A DNA stretch of 39,308 bases from a virus. The notes under the pieces are model-generated. The model made no database searches. It was given only the letters and a program-made list of their open reading frames with translations, and had not been told where the DNA came from. The position numbers and the translations under genes were made by a program. This document shows positions 17,796 through 26,038 of the stretch, in pieces (position 1 is the first letter of the stretch; every line of letters begins with the position of its first letter). The stretch spans positions 1-39,308 of the IMG/VR virus record IMGVR_UViG_3300031746_001045. One strand, given 5' to 3'.

Positions 17796-18476
17796 ATGAA
17801 ATATATATACCACCACTTAGGTTTAGGTGATCACATAATTTGTAATGGATTAGTTAGACACTTTTGTGAGCTACACTATGAAGTTACTGTCTTTTGTAAA
17901 AATCATAATTATGATAATGTTTCATATATGTTTAGAGACGATAACAATATTAAAATATTACCGTTGGTAGATGATAATGAAGTAGAATCATACATTCGTA
18001 AAAATAATCTACACAATGATTTAATTAAAGTTGGCTTTGATCGTCTTTGGTCTAGCGGACCAAAAACTTTTGACATTGGTTTTTATAACAGCATAAACAT
18101 ACCTTTTGATTATAGATTTACAAAGTTTAAATTTGAAAGAGATTATGAAAGTGAAAAAAAAATTATGGAAGAATTAAATCCTAACAATGAAGAATATGTT
18201 TTTGTTCATGATGATATCAATAGAGGATTCTCTATTGATAAAAACAAAATTATAACGGATTTAAAAATAATTAAAAATGATACCAAATATAATTTTTTCC
18301 ACATGTTAGGAGTTATTGAAAATGCAAAAGAAGTTCATTTAATGCAATCATCATTTAAGGATTTAATAAACTCATTTACTATTGATAAACCACACTTTTA
18401 TTATCATACTTATGTTAGACAATACCCCGACTTTTATGATACTGAGGGTTATAATAAATTTACAAAAATTAATTAA
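17796..18476 (+). CDS. Putative GT-B glycosyltransferase
   Basis: 226 residues. The N-terminus, YIYHHLGLGDHIICNGLVRH, has the Gly-Leu-Gly-Asp-His loop of GT9-like (heptosyltransferase) and related GT-B enzymes. The C-terminal half has YVFVHDDINRGF and FFHMLGVIENAKEVHLMQSS, matching the second Rossmann domain that ends in a Ser-Ser motif. At 226 residues it is shorter than typical GT9 enzymes (about 300-350). The family call is tentative. Confidence 0.65.
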   Translation: MKYIYHHLGLGDHIICNGLVRHFCELHYEVTVFCKNHNYDNVSYMFRDDNNIKILPLVDDNEVESYIRKNNLHNDLIKVGFDRLWSSGPKTFDIGFYNSINIPFDYRFTKFKFERDYESEKKIMEELNPNNEEYVFVHDDINRGFSIDKNKIITDLKIIKNDTKYNFFHMLGVIENAKEVHLMQSSFKDLINSFTIDKPHFYYHTYVRQYPDFYDTEGYNKFTKIN

Positions 18477-18477
18477 A

Positions 18478-18828
18478 ATGATTGGAGAAAAGATTGAAGA
18501 TATAATTAGAGAAACTACAAAAGAATTATTAAATCGTGGGAAAAATGTTGAGATGCCAGAGGATTTAATTCAAACTGACAATATTGGAGAAGTTATTGAA
18601 AAATTATCAATTCTACATTGTAGAATGTGGTACTTAGAGGACGCTATTAGTTCAGCAACAAGTGATAGTGAGATTGCTGAGTTAAAAAGAAAAATTGACA
18701 TATGTTTTAAAGTTAAAAGACCAAGATATGTTGAAGCAATTAACAGGATGATGGAAGATTCGATTGTTAATTCAAAATCTTTAGTTGAGGATTCTGTTAA
18801 ACACTACAAGGGATTTTCTAATGAGTAA
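18478..18828 (+). CDS. Small helical protein of glycan cluster
   Basis: 116 residues from ATG 18478, which follows the upstream stop by one base; a longer frame from 18382 would run through the end of the upstream gene and is unlikely. The centre, DNIGEVIEKLSILHCRMWYL, with EDAIS after it and later RPRYVEAINRMMED, is typical of small all-helical proteins beside glycosyltransferases and resembles the DUF4254 group. Its function is unknown. The last codons overlap the start of the GT11 fragment. Confidence 0.6.
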   Translation: MIGEKIEDIIRETTKELLNRGKNVEMPEDLIQTDNIGEVIEKLSILHCRMWYLEDAISSATSDSEIAELKRKIDICFKVKRPRYVEAINRMMEDSIVNSKSLVEDSVKHYKGFSNE

Positions 18829-18973
18829 TGTCGTGGCAAATTCAAGTTTTTCTTGGTGGGGAGCATGAATGAGCAATAATCAAAATAAAAAAGTTATTTA
18901 CCCATCCCGTTGGTTTAATGTATCATTTTTAGATACATTACAAATTGGTTGTAAAAATTGGATTAAATTATGA
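18821..18973 (+). pseudogene. C-terminal GT11 fucosyltransferase fragment with in-frame TGA
   Basis: From ATG 18821 the frame reads MSNVVANSSFSWWGA, TGA (18866-18868), then MSNNQNKKVIYPSRWFN and a final NWIKL. This is the C-terminal signature of GT11 alpha-1,2-fucosyltransferases (family pattern: Asn-Ser-Ser-Phe-Ser-Trp-Trp-Gly-Ala-Trp-Leu-Asn ... Lys-Val-Ile-x-Pro ... Trp-Phe ... Trp-Ile-Lys), in which the residue after Gly-Ala is usually Trp, exactly where TGA lies. The roughly 240-residue N-terminal part is absent. Upstream, in frame but without a start, RDFL extends the match, so a deletion or fusion at about 18808 is likely. The end overlaps the next ATG. It is probably a remnant; expression is doubtful. 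Confidence 0.75.
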
Positions 18974-19896
18974 AAAAAGTTTTAGTTACAGGATCTAACG
19001 GATTAGTTGGTTCCGCTTTAAAAAAAATATTGGGCCCTGAACATGTGTATCACACAAAAGATGATATAGATTTATTAGACCCAAAAAAAACTATGGATTA
19101 TATTACTTACCATGTCAAACATAGTGATGTCGATACAGTCATACACTGTGCCGCTAAAGTTGGTGGAGTACAAGCAAATATGAAAGACAATAAAGGTTTT
19201 TTTATTGAAAACTTTGTAATTAATAACAACATTATTGAATCGTCATATAAAAATGAAATTCCTAATTTTGTTAACTTATTATCCACTTGTATTTTTCCTG
19301 ATAAAAATATTACATTTCCTTTAACTCCTGACCAAATAGATAATGGGGCACCACACCCATCAAACCATGGGTACGCATACGCAAAAAGACTTTCAGGGTA
19401 TCAAACTAACATCATTAAAAAAGTACTAAACTCCAATTGGGTTTCTGTTATACCAACTAATGTCTATGGCACTAATGACAATTTTCATTTAGAAGATGGT
19501 CATATGATACCAGCTATGATACATAGAGCGTATCTATCAAAACAAAGATCCGAAAAAATGGTAGTTTGGGGAGATGGAAGCCCATTAAGACAAGTTATCT
19601 ATTCCGAAGATTTGGCAAAATTAATTATTTGGTCTTTAAATAATTGGACTTCAGATGACCCTTTTATGGCAATAAACCCAATTGAAAATTCTATATTATA
19701 TATTGCAAAAATAATTTGTAATACTTTTGATATAAAAGACGAAGACATCATTTTTGATTCCACCAAACCTATGGGCCAATACAAAAAACCAGCAATCACT
19801 AACGCACCTGTTGGCTTTGAATTCAAAAATTTAAACGAAGGTATTAAAGATACCGTAGAATGGTTTATACAAAATTATAAAGAAGTTAGAAAGTAA
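18970..19896 (+). CDS. GDP-L-fucose / GDP-L-colitose synthase-like epimerase-reductase
   Basis: 308 residues, short-chain dehydrogenase fold. NADP site G8-x-x-G11-x-x-G14; CAAKVGGVQANM (60-71); catalytic Ser105 and Cys107 in LLSTCIFP; Y135-x-x-x-K139; and His178 in HLEDGHMIPAM, equivalent to the catalytic His of GDP-fucose synthase. The family epimerises C3/C5 (fucose) or C5 (colitose, ColC) of a GDP-4-keto sugar and reduces C4 with NADPH. Because a ColD-like gene follows, the product may be GDP-colitose rather than GDP-fucose; sequence alone does not separate the two. It overlaps the GT11 fragment by four bases and forms a cassette with 19947 and 21120. Confidence 0.88.
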   Translation: MKKVLVTGSNGLVGSALKKILGPEHVYHTKDDIDLLDPKKTMDYITYHVKHSDVDTVIHCAAKVGGVQANMKDNKGFFIENFVINNNIIESSYKNEIPNFVNLLSTCIFPDKNITFPLTPDQIDNGAPHPSNHGYAYAKRLSGYQTNIIKKVLNSNWVSVIPTNVYGTNDNFHLEDGHMIPAMIHRAYLSKQRSEKMVVWGDGSPLRQVIYSEDLAKLIIWSLNNWTSDDPFMAINPIENSILYIAKIICNTFDIKDEDIIFDSTKPMGQYKKPAITNAPVGFEFKNLNEGIKDTVEWFIQNYKEVRK

Positions 19897-19946
19897 TAAA
19901 TTACTTTATAAATTTTGTGATTAAATTAATAAAAGAAAAACTTTTT

Positions 19947-21104
19947 ATGACAGAAAAAATAAATTTAGTTAAAGACACAATAGACTTTAACGATGTTAAA
20001 AGATTAATAACTTGGTTGGAGACCAACCCGAGACTTACTAAAGGAGATTTAACTTTAGAATTTGAAAAAAAATGGTCCAAATGGTTAGGTGTAAAATATT
20101 CAGTTTTTGTTAATTCTGGATCTTCGGCAAACTTAGCGGCAATATATTCTTTATTGTTATCAGGTAAACTTAAAAACAATAAAATTGTTGTACCTGCGGT
20201 TTCTTGGGTTACTACCGTAACTCCAACAATACAATTAGGTATGGAACCCATCATGTGCGATTGTGATATTGATAATTTAGGATTAGATATTAATCATCTT
20301 AAAGAAATTATTAAAAATGATAACCCTTCCGCAATTATTTTAGTTCATGTTTTAGGCATACCAAATCACATGGATGAAATATTAAAATTATGTAAGGAAA
20401 ATAACATTTTACTTATTGAGGATACTTGCGAATCAATAGGTTCTAAATATAATGATAAGTTATTAGGGGTTTTAGGTGATTTATCAACATTCTCATTTTA
20501 TTTTGGTCACCACATGTCAACAATTGAGGGTGGTATGATCTCAACTAATGATGAGGATTTATACCATATATTATTGTCAATAAGATCACATGGTTGGGAT
20601 AGGGATTTACCAAAAGAAAAACAAAACTCTTTAAGAGAAAAGTATAGTGTTGATAAATTTAGATCTTTATATACTTTTTACTACCCTGGTTTTAACTTAA
20701 GGTCTACCGATTTACAAGCATATATTGGTTTAGGTCAATTAGAAAAATTAGACATGATTGTTGAAAATAGAAATAAAAATTTTATAAGATATAAAAACGA
20801 AATAAAAAATACTTTTTGGAATGTTTCCCCACCTGAAGGTTCTTTTATTTCTAATTTTTCATTTCCAATAATTACTAAAAACATAAAAGAATTAACTGAA
20901 CAATTAATCACAAATAATATAGAATGTAGACCTTTAATTTGTGGATCAATAAATGAACATCCTTTTTGGTATGAAAGATATGGTAAACAAAATTTACCAA
21001 ACTCAAAATTAGTTCACAACTACGGTCTATATCTCCCAAACAACCATCAAATGACAGATGAAGAAATTAGTAAGGTTATTGAAGTTGTTAATAACCATGT
21101 ATAA
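19947..21104 (+). CDS. ColD-like GDP-4-keto-6-deoxymannose 3-dehydratase
   Basis: 385 residues from ATG 19947; a GTG thirty bases upstream adds only an unlikely leader. It is a DegT/AHBA-type PLP fold: NSGSSANLAA (56-65, phosphate cup), IEDTCESIGS (157-166, PLP-ring Asp), and FSFYFGHHMSTIEGG (182-196). Aminotransferases of this family have a PLP-binding Lys where this protein has His188-His189. In E. coli ColD the Lys is replaced by His188, making a 3-dehydratase that removes the C3 hydroxyl of GDP-4-keto-6-deoxymannose. Length and the position of the His agree with ColD (about 388 residues). RfbH also has this swap but is iron-sulfur dependent and longer. Between fcl-like and gmd genes, a role in 3,6-dideoxyhexose synthesis is strongly suggested. 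Confidence 0.82.
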   Translation: MTEKINLVKDTIDFNDVKRLITWLETNPRLTKGDLTLEFEKKWSKWLGVKYSVFVNSGSSANLAAIYSLLLSGKLKNNKIVVPAVSWVTTVTPTIQLGMEPIMCDCDIDNLGLDINHLKEIIKNDNPSAIILVHVLGIPNHMDEILKLCKENNILLIEDTCESIGSKYNDKLLGVLGDLSTFSFYFGHHMSTIEGGMISTNDEDLYHILLSIRSHGWDRDLPKEKQNSLREKYSVDKFRSLYTFYYPGFNLRSTDLQAYIGLGQLEKLDMIVENRNKNFIRYKNEIKNTFWNVSPPEGSFISNFSFPIITKNIKELTEQLITNNIECRPLICGSINEHPFWYERYGKQNLPNSKLVHNYGLYLPNNHQMTDEEISKVIEVVNNHV

Positions 21105-21119
21105 TAAAATAAAATATAA

Positions 21120-22106
21120 ATGAAAAAAGCGTTAATAACAGGAATTAATGGTCAGGATGGATCATATTTAGCAGAATTACTTTTAGAAAAAGGATATGAG
21201 GTTTGGGGTACGGTAAAAAGAAACTCCGTATCAGAAACACAGTCCTCTAGAATTGAACATTTAAGAGAAAACAATCAGATTAATTTAGAGTATGCCGACT
21301 TAACTGACATGGCATCTTTAGTTAGACTCTTAACTACAGTCCAACCAGATGAGGTTTATAATTTAGCGGCACAATCCCATGTGAGAATTAGTTTTGATCA
21401 ACCAATTTACACGGCGAATGTAACCGGCATAGGTACATTAAATCTGTTAGAATCAGTAAGATTAGTTTCACCACATTCAAAAATTTACCAAGCATCCTCA
21501 TCTGAAATGTTTGGAAATTCAATTGACGATGATGGGTACCAAAGAGAATTAACACCAATGAATCCTGTATCACCATACGGTTGTGCTAAAGTATTCTCAT
21601 ATAATATCTGTAGAAATTATAGAAACTCATATGGTATGAAAATATGGAATGGTATTTTGTTTAACCATGAGTCTCCAAGACGAGGAACAAACTTTGTCAC
21701 AAATAAAGTTGTTAAAGCGGCAGTAAGAATTAGTTTAGGGTTGCAAGATAAACTTAATATTGGAAATTTAAACGCCACTAGAGATTGGGGTCACGCCAAA
21801 GACTATGTTTACGCAATGTGGTTGATGTTACAATCTGACAAACCTAATGATTATGTTTGTGCGACAGGTATATCACATTCTGTTGGGGATCTTTGTAGTT
21901 ATGTATTCAACTCTTTAGGTTTGGATTATAAAGATTACATTGTAATTGACGAAAAACATTTTAGACCTGAAGAATTAGATAATTTAAAAGGTGACCCATC
22001 AAAAATAAAAAATGAGTTGGGTTGGACAAGAGAATACTCGTTCGAAACTATGTTAGATGAAATGATTAAATATTGGGTAGAATATTATGGACATGGAAAG
22101 AAATAA
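21120..22106 (+). CDS. gmd: GDP-mannose 4,6-dehydratase
   Basis: Converts GDP-D-mannose to GDP-4-keto-6-deoxy-D-mannose with bound NADP+. In 328 residues: GINGQDGSYLAELL with GxxGxxG at 8-14, NLAAQSHVRISFDQP (81-95), SSSEMFG (126-132), Y153-x-x-x-K157 in SPYGCAKV, FNHESPRRG (181-189) and TRDWGHAKDYV. These are near-invariant Gmd motifs, and the length is close to the usual 340-370. It supplies the substrate for the ColD-like gene upstream. It overlaps the following nucleotidyltransferase gene by 20 bases. Confidence 0.95.
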   Translation: MKKALITGINGQDGSYLAELLLEKGYEVWGTVKRNSVSETQSSRIEHLRENNQINLEYADLTDMASLVRLLTTVQPDEVYNLAAQSHVRISFDQPIYTANVTGIGTLNLLESVRLVSPHSKIYQASSSEMFGNSIDDDGYQRELTPMNPVSPYGCAKVFSYNICRNYRNSYGMKIWNGILFNHESPRRGTNFVTNKVVKAAVRISLGLQDKLNIGNLNATRDWGHAKDYVYAMWLMLQSDKPNDYVCATGISHSVGDLCSYVFNSLGLDYKDYIVIDEKHFRPEELDNLKGDPSKIKNELGWTREYSFETMLDEMIKYWVEYYGHGKK

Positions 22107-22539
22107 AAAAACCGTAGGGATTACTTGTTCTACTTTTGATTTATTACATGCTGGACATATAATAATGTTAGAGGAGTGTAAAAAATATTGCGATTATTTA
22201 ATATGCGCACTACAAGTAGATCCATCTACTGATAGAACAGAAAAAAATAAACCAATTCAATCTTTAGTTGAAAGGTATATTCAGTTAGACGCTGTTCAAC
22301 ATGTTGACAAAATTATACCTTACAATAATGAAGAGGAATTAAAAACTATATTCGCATCTTTAGATATTGATGTTAGAATTATTGGTGAAGAATATAAGGA
22401 TCAAAATTTTACCGCAAAAGATATTTGTATGAAAAGAAATATAAGATTTGTTTATAATAAAAGAGATCATGACTTTTCAACAAGTAGTTTAAGAAAAATA
22501 ATTTATGATCAGGAATGCATTAAAAGATTTGTAAGATAA
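22087..22539 (+). CDS. TagD-like nucleotidyltransferase
   Basis: 150 residues (ATG 22087; ATG 22093 is an alternative). It has the cytidylyltransferase signature: STFDLLHAGHIIMLEECKK with H21-A-G-H24, then TDRTEKNKPIQSLVERY, and a C-terminal STSSLRKII equivalent to the ISSTxxR motif. Relatives transfer CMP or AMP to glycerol-3-phosphate (TagD), heptose-1-phosphate or similar. In this operon it may activate a phosphorylated alcohol or sugar for the glycan, but the substrate is not readable. It overlaps gmd by 20 bases. Confidence 0.82.
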   Translation: MDMERNKKTVGITCSTFDLLHAGHIIMLEECKKYCDYLICALQVDPSTDRTEKNKPIQSLVERYIQLDAVQHVDKIIPYNNEEELKTIFASLDIDVRIIGEEYKDQNFTAKDICMKRNIRFVYNKRDHDFSTSSLRKIIYDQECIKRFVR

Positions 22540-22541
22540 AT

Positions 22542-23273
22542 ATGACAAGAAGAAAACCACAATACACAGAAGAACCTTATGTTCCTATTAATTCTAAAAA
22601 AGAAATAATCTCACAAGTTCTTAAAAAAAGACCTAAGAATAAATTTCTAACTGAAAATCAAAAAATATACTATGAGACACTATTAAATAATCAAATAACA
22701 ATTTGTTCAGGACCTGCGGGTGTTGGTAAAAGTTATGTTGCAATGAAAACGGCCGTAGATCTTTTATTGGACGATAGTAATGGTTATGATAAAATTATTA
22801 TTGTAAGACCAGCAGTTGAGGCCGAAGAAAAATTAGGATCTTTACCTGGAAATTTAGAGGAAAAATTAGATCCATATATTTTCCCATCATATTACCTTTT
22901 AAATAAAATTATTGGTAAAGAAGCTAGAGAAAAACTTAAAGAGGCCGAAGTTATTGAAGTATTTGCTTTGGCATACATGAGAGGTATGACAATAGACAAT
23001 TCAATCTTAGTTTTTGAAGAAGCTCAGAACGCAACTCCAAAACAAATGAAATTGTTGTTAACAAGAATAGGAACAAGTAGTAAATTTTTTATATCAGGAG
23101 ACATTGAACAAACTGACAGATATAAAGATAAAAAACATTCAGGTCTTTATGATGCATTAATTAGATTTACTAATATCCCTGGAGTTGGGATTTTTGAATT
23201 TGGTGATAATGATGGGGTTAGAAATCCAATAATCACAAAAATATTACAAAAATATGAAGAGGATAGGAATTGA
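22542..23273 (+). CDS. phoH: PhoH-family ATPase
   Basis: 243 residues. Walker A GPAGVGKS (57-64), IIVRPAVEAEEKLGSLPG (86-103), and Walker B ILVFEEAQN (155-163) followed by TPKQMKLLLTRIG and FISGDIEQTD, all diagnostic of PhoH. It is an SF1-like NTPase common in marine and Bacteroidota phages, with a suspected RNA-related role. It starts two bases after the nucleotidyltransferase and ends in TGA within a 20-base overlap with the next gene; TAA follows one codon later in frame. Confidence 0.93.
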   Translation: MTRRKPQYTEEPYVPINSKKEIISQVLKKRPKNKFLTENQKIYYETLLNNQITICSGPAGVGKSYVAMKTAVDLLLDDSNGYDKIIIVRPAVEAEEKLGSLPGNLEEKLDPYIFPSYYLLNKIIGKEAREKLKEAEVIEVFALAYMRGMTIDNSILVFEEAQNATPKQMKLLLTRIGTSSKFFISGDIEQTDRYKDKKHSGLYDALIRFTNIPGVGIFEFGDNDGVRNPIITKILQKYEEDRN

Positions 23274-23919
23274 TGTTAATGGGGTTTTAAGGGACACCTT
23301 ATCAAAATTTGACCAAATATATACAAAAAATCTAATTGAAAAGGGACAAGATGATTTTGTGGGTCAAACATTTGAATTAGATATGTCAGGAAAAACTGAA
23401 CTTATTGGTGATATTGATTTAAACTTTAGTTACGAAAAATTATCGGAAGTAGAAACTCTACAGTTAGACACCCATTATAGATTTAAAAATACTGAAGAAT
23501 TATTTAGTTTTATGTATGAAGAATATGTGATGGAATTATTTGGACATGCACCATCTACTGAAATGACAACTTTTAATATTTTAAATGATTTATATTTTGA
23601 ATTTAGGGATAGTAACGAATTGATGATCGTATCAAGTGAAATAGGTAGATCTAAACCATCTACATTATTTTTCTTGTCAAAGTTTGGTTGTTTATTAGAA
23701 AAGATAGTTTTTTTCAGCGAAATCACTAAAAATACAATGTGGGATCAAATAGACATTTTACTTACCGCAGATCCAATACTATTATTAAAAGTACCACAGG
23801 GAAAAATTGTTGTAAAATATAATACTACCTACAATAAACAAGTTACTTCAAATTATGAAATAAACTCATTGTCTGAATTTAACGAAACTTTAAAAAATAT
23901 AAAAGATAATGTTATTTAA
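23254..23919 (+). CDS. HAD-like protein with altered DxD
   Basis: 221 residues. RIGIDVNGVLRDT (3-15) is HAD motif I, but the second acid is Asn9 (D7-V-N9), where phosphatases have Asp. MIVSSEIGRSKPSTLFFLSK (124-143) matches motif II, and a Lys near 159, WDQIDILLTADP (163-174) matches motifs III/IV. The middle (30-110) is an unusual cap. Loss of the general acid argues against ordinary phosphatase activity; a binding role or atypical phosphotransfer is possible. It overlaps phoH by 20 bases. Confidence 0.65.
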   Translation: MKRIGIDVNGVLRDTLSKFDQIYTKNLIEKGQDDFVGQTFELDMSGKTELIGDIDLNFSYEKLSEVETLQLDTHYRFKNTEELFSFMYEEYVMELFGHAPSTEMTTFNILNDLYFEFRDSNELMIVSSEIGRSKPSTLFFLSKFGCLLEKIVFFSEITKNTMWDQIDILLTADPILLLKVPQGKIVVKYNTTYNKQVTSNYEINSLSEFNETLKNIKDNVI

Positions 23920-24166
23920 TACTTTTGGTGAAAACTACTATATTGACTTAGATAAAATTGAAAAGGAAATTGAATTAGACACCACAACAGGTGATACTCA
24001 ATTCCATTTAGTCAAATATGAAATGATTAAAATGATGATAGAAACTATAATCACCGAGTCCGAGTCTGTTGACGAAAAATTAGGTACAAATAATAGTGAA
24101 CTAACAATCCCATTTAAAATCGCATTTAACACTCTTAGAGTTAAAAACATAATAAACAAACTATAA
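23909..24166 (+). CDS. Small acidic hypothetical protein
   Basis: 85 residues, starting MLFNTFGENYYIDLDKIEKE, acidic and mainly helical. It overlaps the HAD-like gene by eleven bases and precedes a glycosyltransferase by seven. No domain was recognised; continuity with the operon is the main support. Confidence 0.6.
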   Translation: MLFNTFGENYYIDLDKIEKEIELDTTTGDTQFHLVKYEMIKMMIETIITESESVDEKLGTNNSELTIPFKIAFNTLRVKNIINKL

Positions 24167-24173
24167 AAAAAAT

Positions 24174-25232
24174 ATGAGTACTGAAAATTACGAAAAATTA
24201 GAAAGGTCCGTAAATAATATGAAAGAAAAACTTTCAAGAATTTATTTTATGGTACAGGACACAAAAGGTAACGCAAAAGCGTCTATCAAGTACATTTATC
24301 ACATGGCGTTAACATTAAAAAATAATGGTTACAACGCAATAATCTTACATGAAAAACCTGAATATTTTGGAGTATCTTCTTGGTTAGGTGAAGAGTACAT
24401 GACAAAATTAGAACATAGATCTATTGATGGTACAAGTTTGGAGATTTCTCCTGATGATTTGATTATTATACCTGAAATTTATGGTTTTATAATGGAACAA
24501 ATTACAAAATTGCCTTGTGGTAAAATTGTTTTAAGTCAAGCATTTGATCATGTATTTGAAACTTTACAACCAGGACAATCTTGGCCTCAGTTAGGATTTT
24601 ACAAATGTATTACAACTTCAAACAAACAAAAAGAACTTATTGAATCAGTTATAAGAAATGTTTCAGTAGATGTTATTGAACCATTTATTTCGGAAGAATT
24701 CCAAAAAAATAAGTTCCCACCAAAAACAATTGTGAATATTCACACAAGAGATCATAGAGATACGACAAATTTAATTAAAACTTTTTATGTTAAATTTCCT
24801 CAATATAGATGGATTACTTTCCGAGATCTAAGAGGTTTGACTGAACCTGAATTTGCTGAAGCAATGAAAGACAGTTTTATTTCTATTTGGATTGACCAAA
24901 CAAGTTCATACGGTACTTTCCCACTTGAATCAATGAAAATGGGTATTCCTGTTTTGGGATTAGTTCCTGATATTGCACCTTCTTGGATGACTGAAGATAA
25001 TGGTCTTTGGTTAAACAATAAAACATTAATTGTTGATGTACTTTCAGACTTTATCCAAAATTGGTTAGAAGATAATGTGAATCCACAAATCTACGAACAA
25101 ATGGAAAAAACAATTGTTGGCGTATCAACAGAGCAAAAATTCGAAGAAGAAACTTTATTATTATTTTCTAAAATTTTTGAAACAAGACTTACTTCATTCG
25201 AAGATCAACTATCTAAATTTGAAACAATATAA
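24174..25232 (+). CDS. Glycosyltransferase, GT4-like
   Basis: 352 residues. The N-terminal domain has YFMVQDTKGNAKASIKYIYH and NGYNAIILHE. The C-terminal Rossmann domain has FRDLRGLTEPEFAEAM, ISIWIDQTSSYGTFPLESMK, GIPVLGLVPDIAPSWM and EDNGLW. The Gly-Thr-Phe-Pro-Leu-Glu-Ser segment is the nucleotide-sugar binding E-x-x-E-like region of GT-B retaining enzymes. It starts a second transferase pair with 25235, separated from the first group by the sugar cassette and PhoH. Confidence 0.8.
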   Translation: MSTENYEKLERSVNNMKEKLSRIYFMVQDTKGNAKASIKYIYHMALTLKNNGYNAIILHEKPEYFGVSSWLGEEYMTKLEHRSIDGTSLEISPDDLIIIPEIYGFIMEQITKLPCGKIVLSQAFDHVFETLQPGQSWPQLGFYKCITTSNKQKELIESVIRNVSVDVIEPFISEEFQKNKFPPKTIVNIHTRDHRDTTNLIKTFYVKFPQYRWITFRDLRGLTEPEFAEAMKDSFISIWIDQTSSYGTFPLESMKMGIPVLGLVPDIAPSWMTEDNGLWLNNKTLIVDVLSDFIQNWLEDNVNPQIYEQMEKTIVGVSTEQKFEEETLLLFSKIFETRLTSFEDQLSKFETI

Positions 25233-25234
25233 TT

Positions 25235-26038
25235 ATGAGTACAAATAAAATATCAATTATACTTCCTATTAAATCAGGAAGAGCAATAGCATTTGAAGAT
25301 TTTTTCAATAAATGCATCCAATCAGTTAAACACCAAAAAGATTTTTTAGAAGAATTAATAATTGTTCACGGTAATGAAGACACTTTAATCTCATTTCTTT
25401 CTTCTTATGATTTTGAAGATTTAAATGTTCGTTTAGAGTCTTGGAATGAGTCACCTAATTTTGCAAGTCAAGTTAATCACGGTGTAAAAGTTTCTAACTC
25501 AAAATGGTGTTCAATTTTAGAATTTGACGACGAATACTCAAACATTTGGTTTAAAAACGCATCTAAATATATGGATATTTATAACGATGTAGATGTTTTT
25601 CTACCAATAGTTGTTGATGTTGACGATAAGTTAGTTTTTGCGGGTTTTACAAATGAGGCCACTTTTGCCGCAAATGTTTCTTCCGAGATTGGGATTTTGA
25701 CAAATGAAACTTTACAAACCTTTCAAAACTTTCAAATTTCTGGTATGGTATTTAGTAAAGATAAGTTTTTAGATATGGGTGGTTTAAAATCCAATCTTAA
25801 GTTGGTTTTTGGTTATGAATTATTTTTAAGACTTACACACAATTCTTTAAAAATAATGACTATTCCAAAAATTGGATACAAACACATGAATTTAAGAGAA
25901 GGTTCAATTTTTTGGAACTACAAAAATGGGGAAGAAAAAATGACACAGGAAGAAGCAATATTTTGGATTGAATCAGCAAAGAAAGAATATTTCTACAACA
26001 ATGACAGAGAAATAAAATATGAATCTCAAGAAATTTAA
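25235..26038 (+). CDS. GT2 family glycosyltransferase
   Basis: 267 residues. KISIILPIKSGRAIAFEDFF opens a GT-A fold. ELIIVHGNED is the second strand and WCSILEFDDEYSN (about 89-101) the metal site. A lid region (FQISGMVFSKDKFLDMGGL) and HMNLREGSIFWNY follow. It begins two bases after the GT4-like gene, and its TAA overlaps the ATG of the sigma-like gene, linking glycan and late-gene transcription in one run. Confidence 0.8.
   Translation: MSTNKISIILPIKSGRAIAFEDFFNKCIQSVKHQKDFLEELIIVHGNEDTLISFLSSYDFEDLNVRLESWNESPNFASQVNHGVKVSNSKWCSILEFDDEYSNIWFKNASKYMDIYNDVDVFLPIVVDVDDKLVFAGFTNEATFAANVSSEIGILTNETLQTFQNFQISGMVFSKDKFLDMGGLKSNLKLVFGYELFLRLTHNSLKIMTIPKIGYKHMNLREGSIFWNYKNGEEKMTQEEAIFWIESAKKEYFYNNDREIKYESQEI

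Noticed and set aside
18382-18828. Longer version of the small helical gene starting at 18382
   Set aside because: The first 32 codons overlap the end of the preceding transferase in another frame; ATG 18478 directly follows its stop and starts the family-like sequence.
19917-19946. GTG start for the ColD-like gene
   Set aside because: It adds ten Lys/Ile-rich residues of leader DNA; ATG 19947 gives the usual N-terminus and length.
19947-21104. Perosamine synthase or other aminotransferase
   Set aside because: The PLP-binding Lys of DegT aminotransferases is replaced by His-His, which fits the dehydratase subgroup instead.
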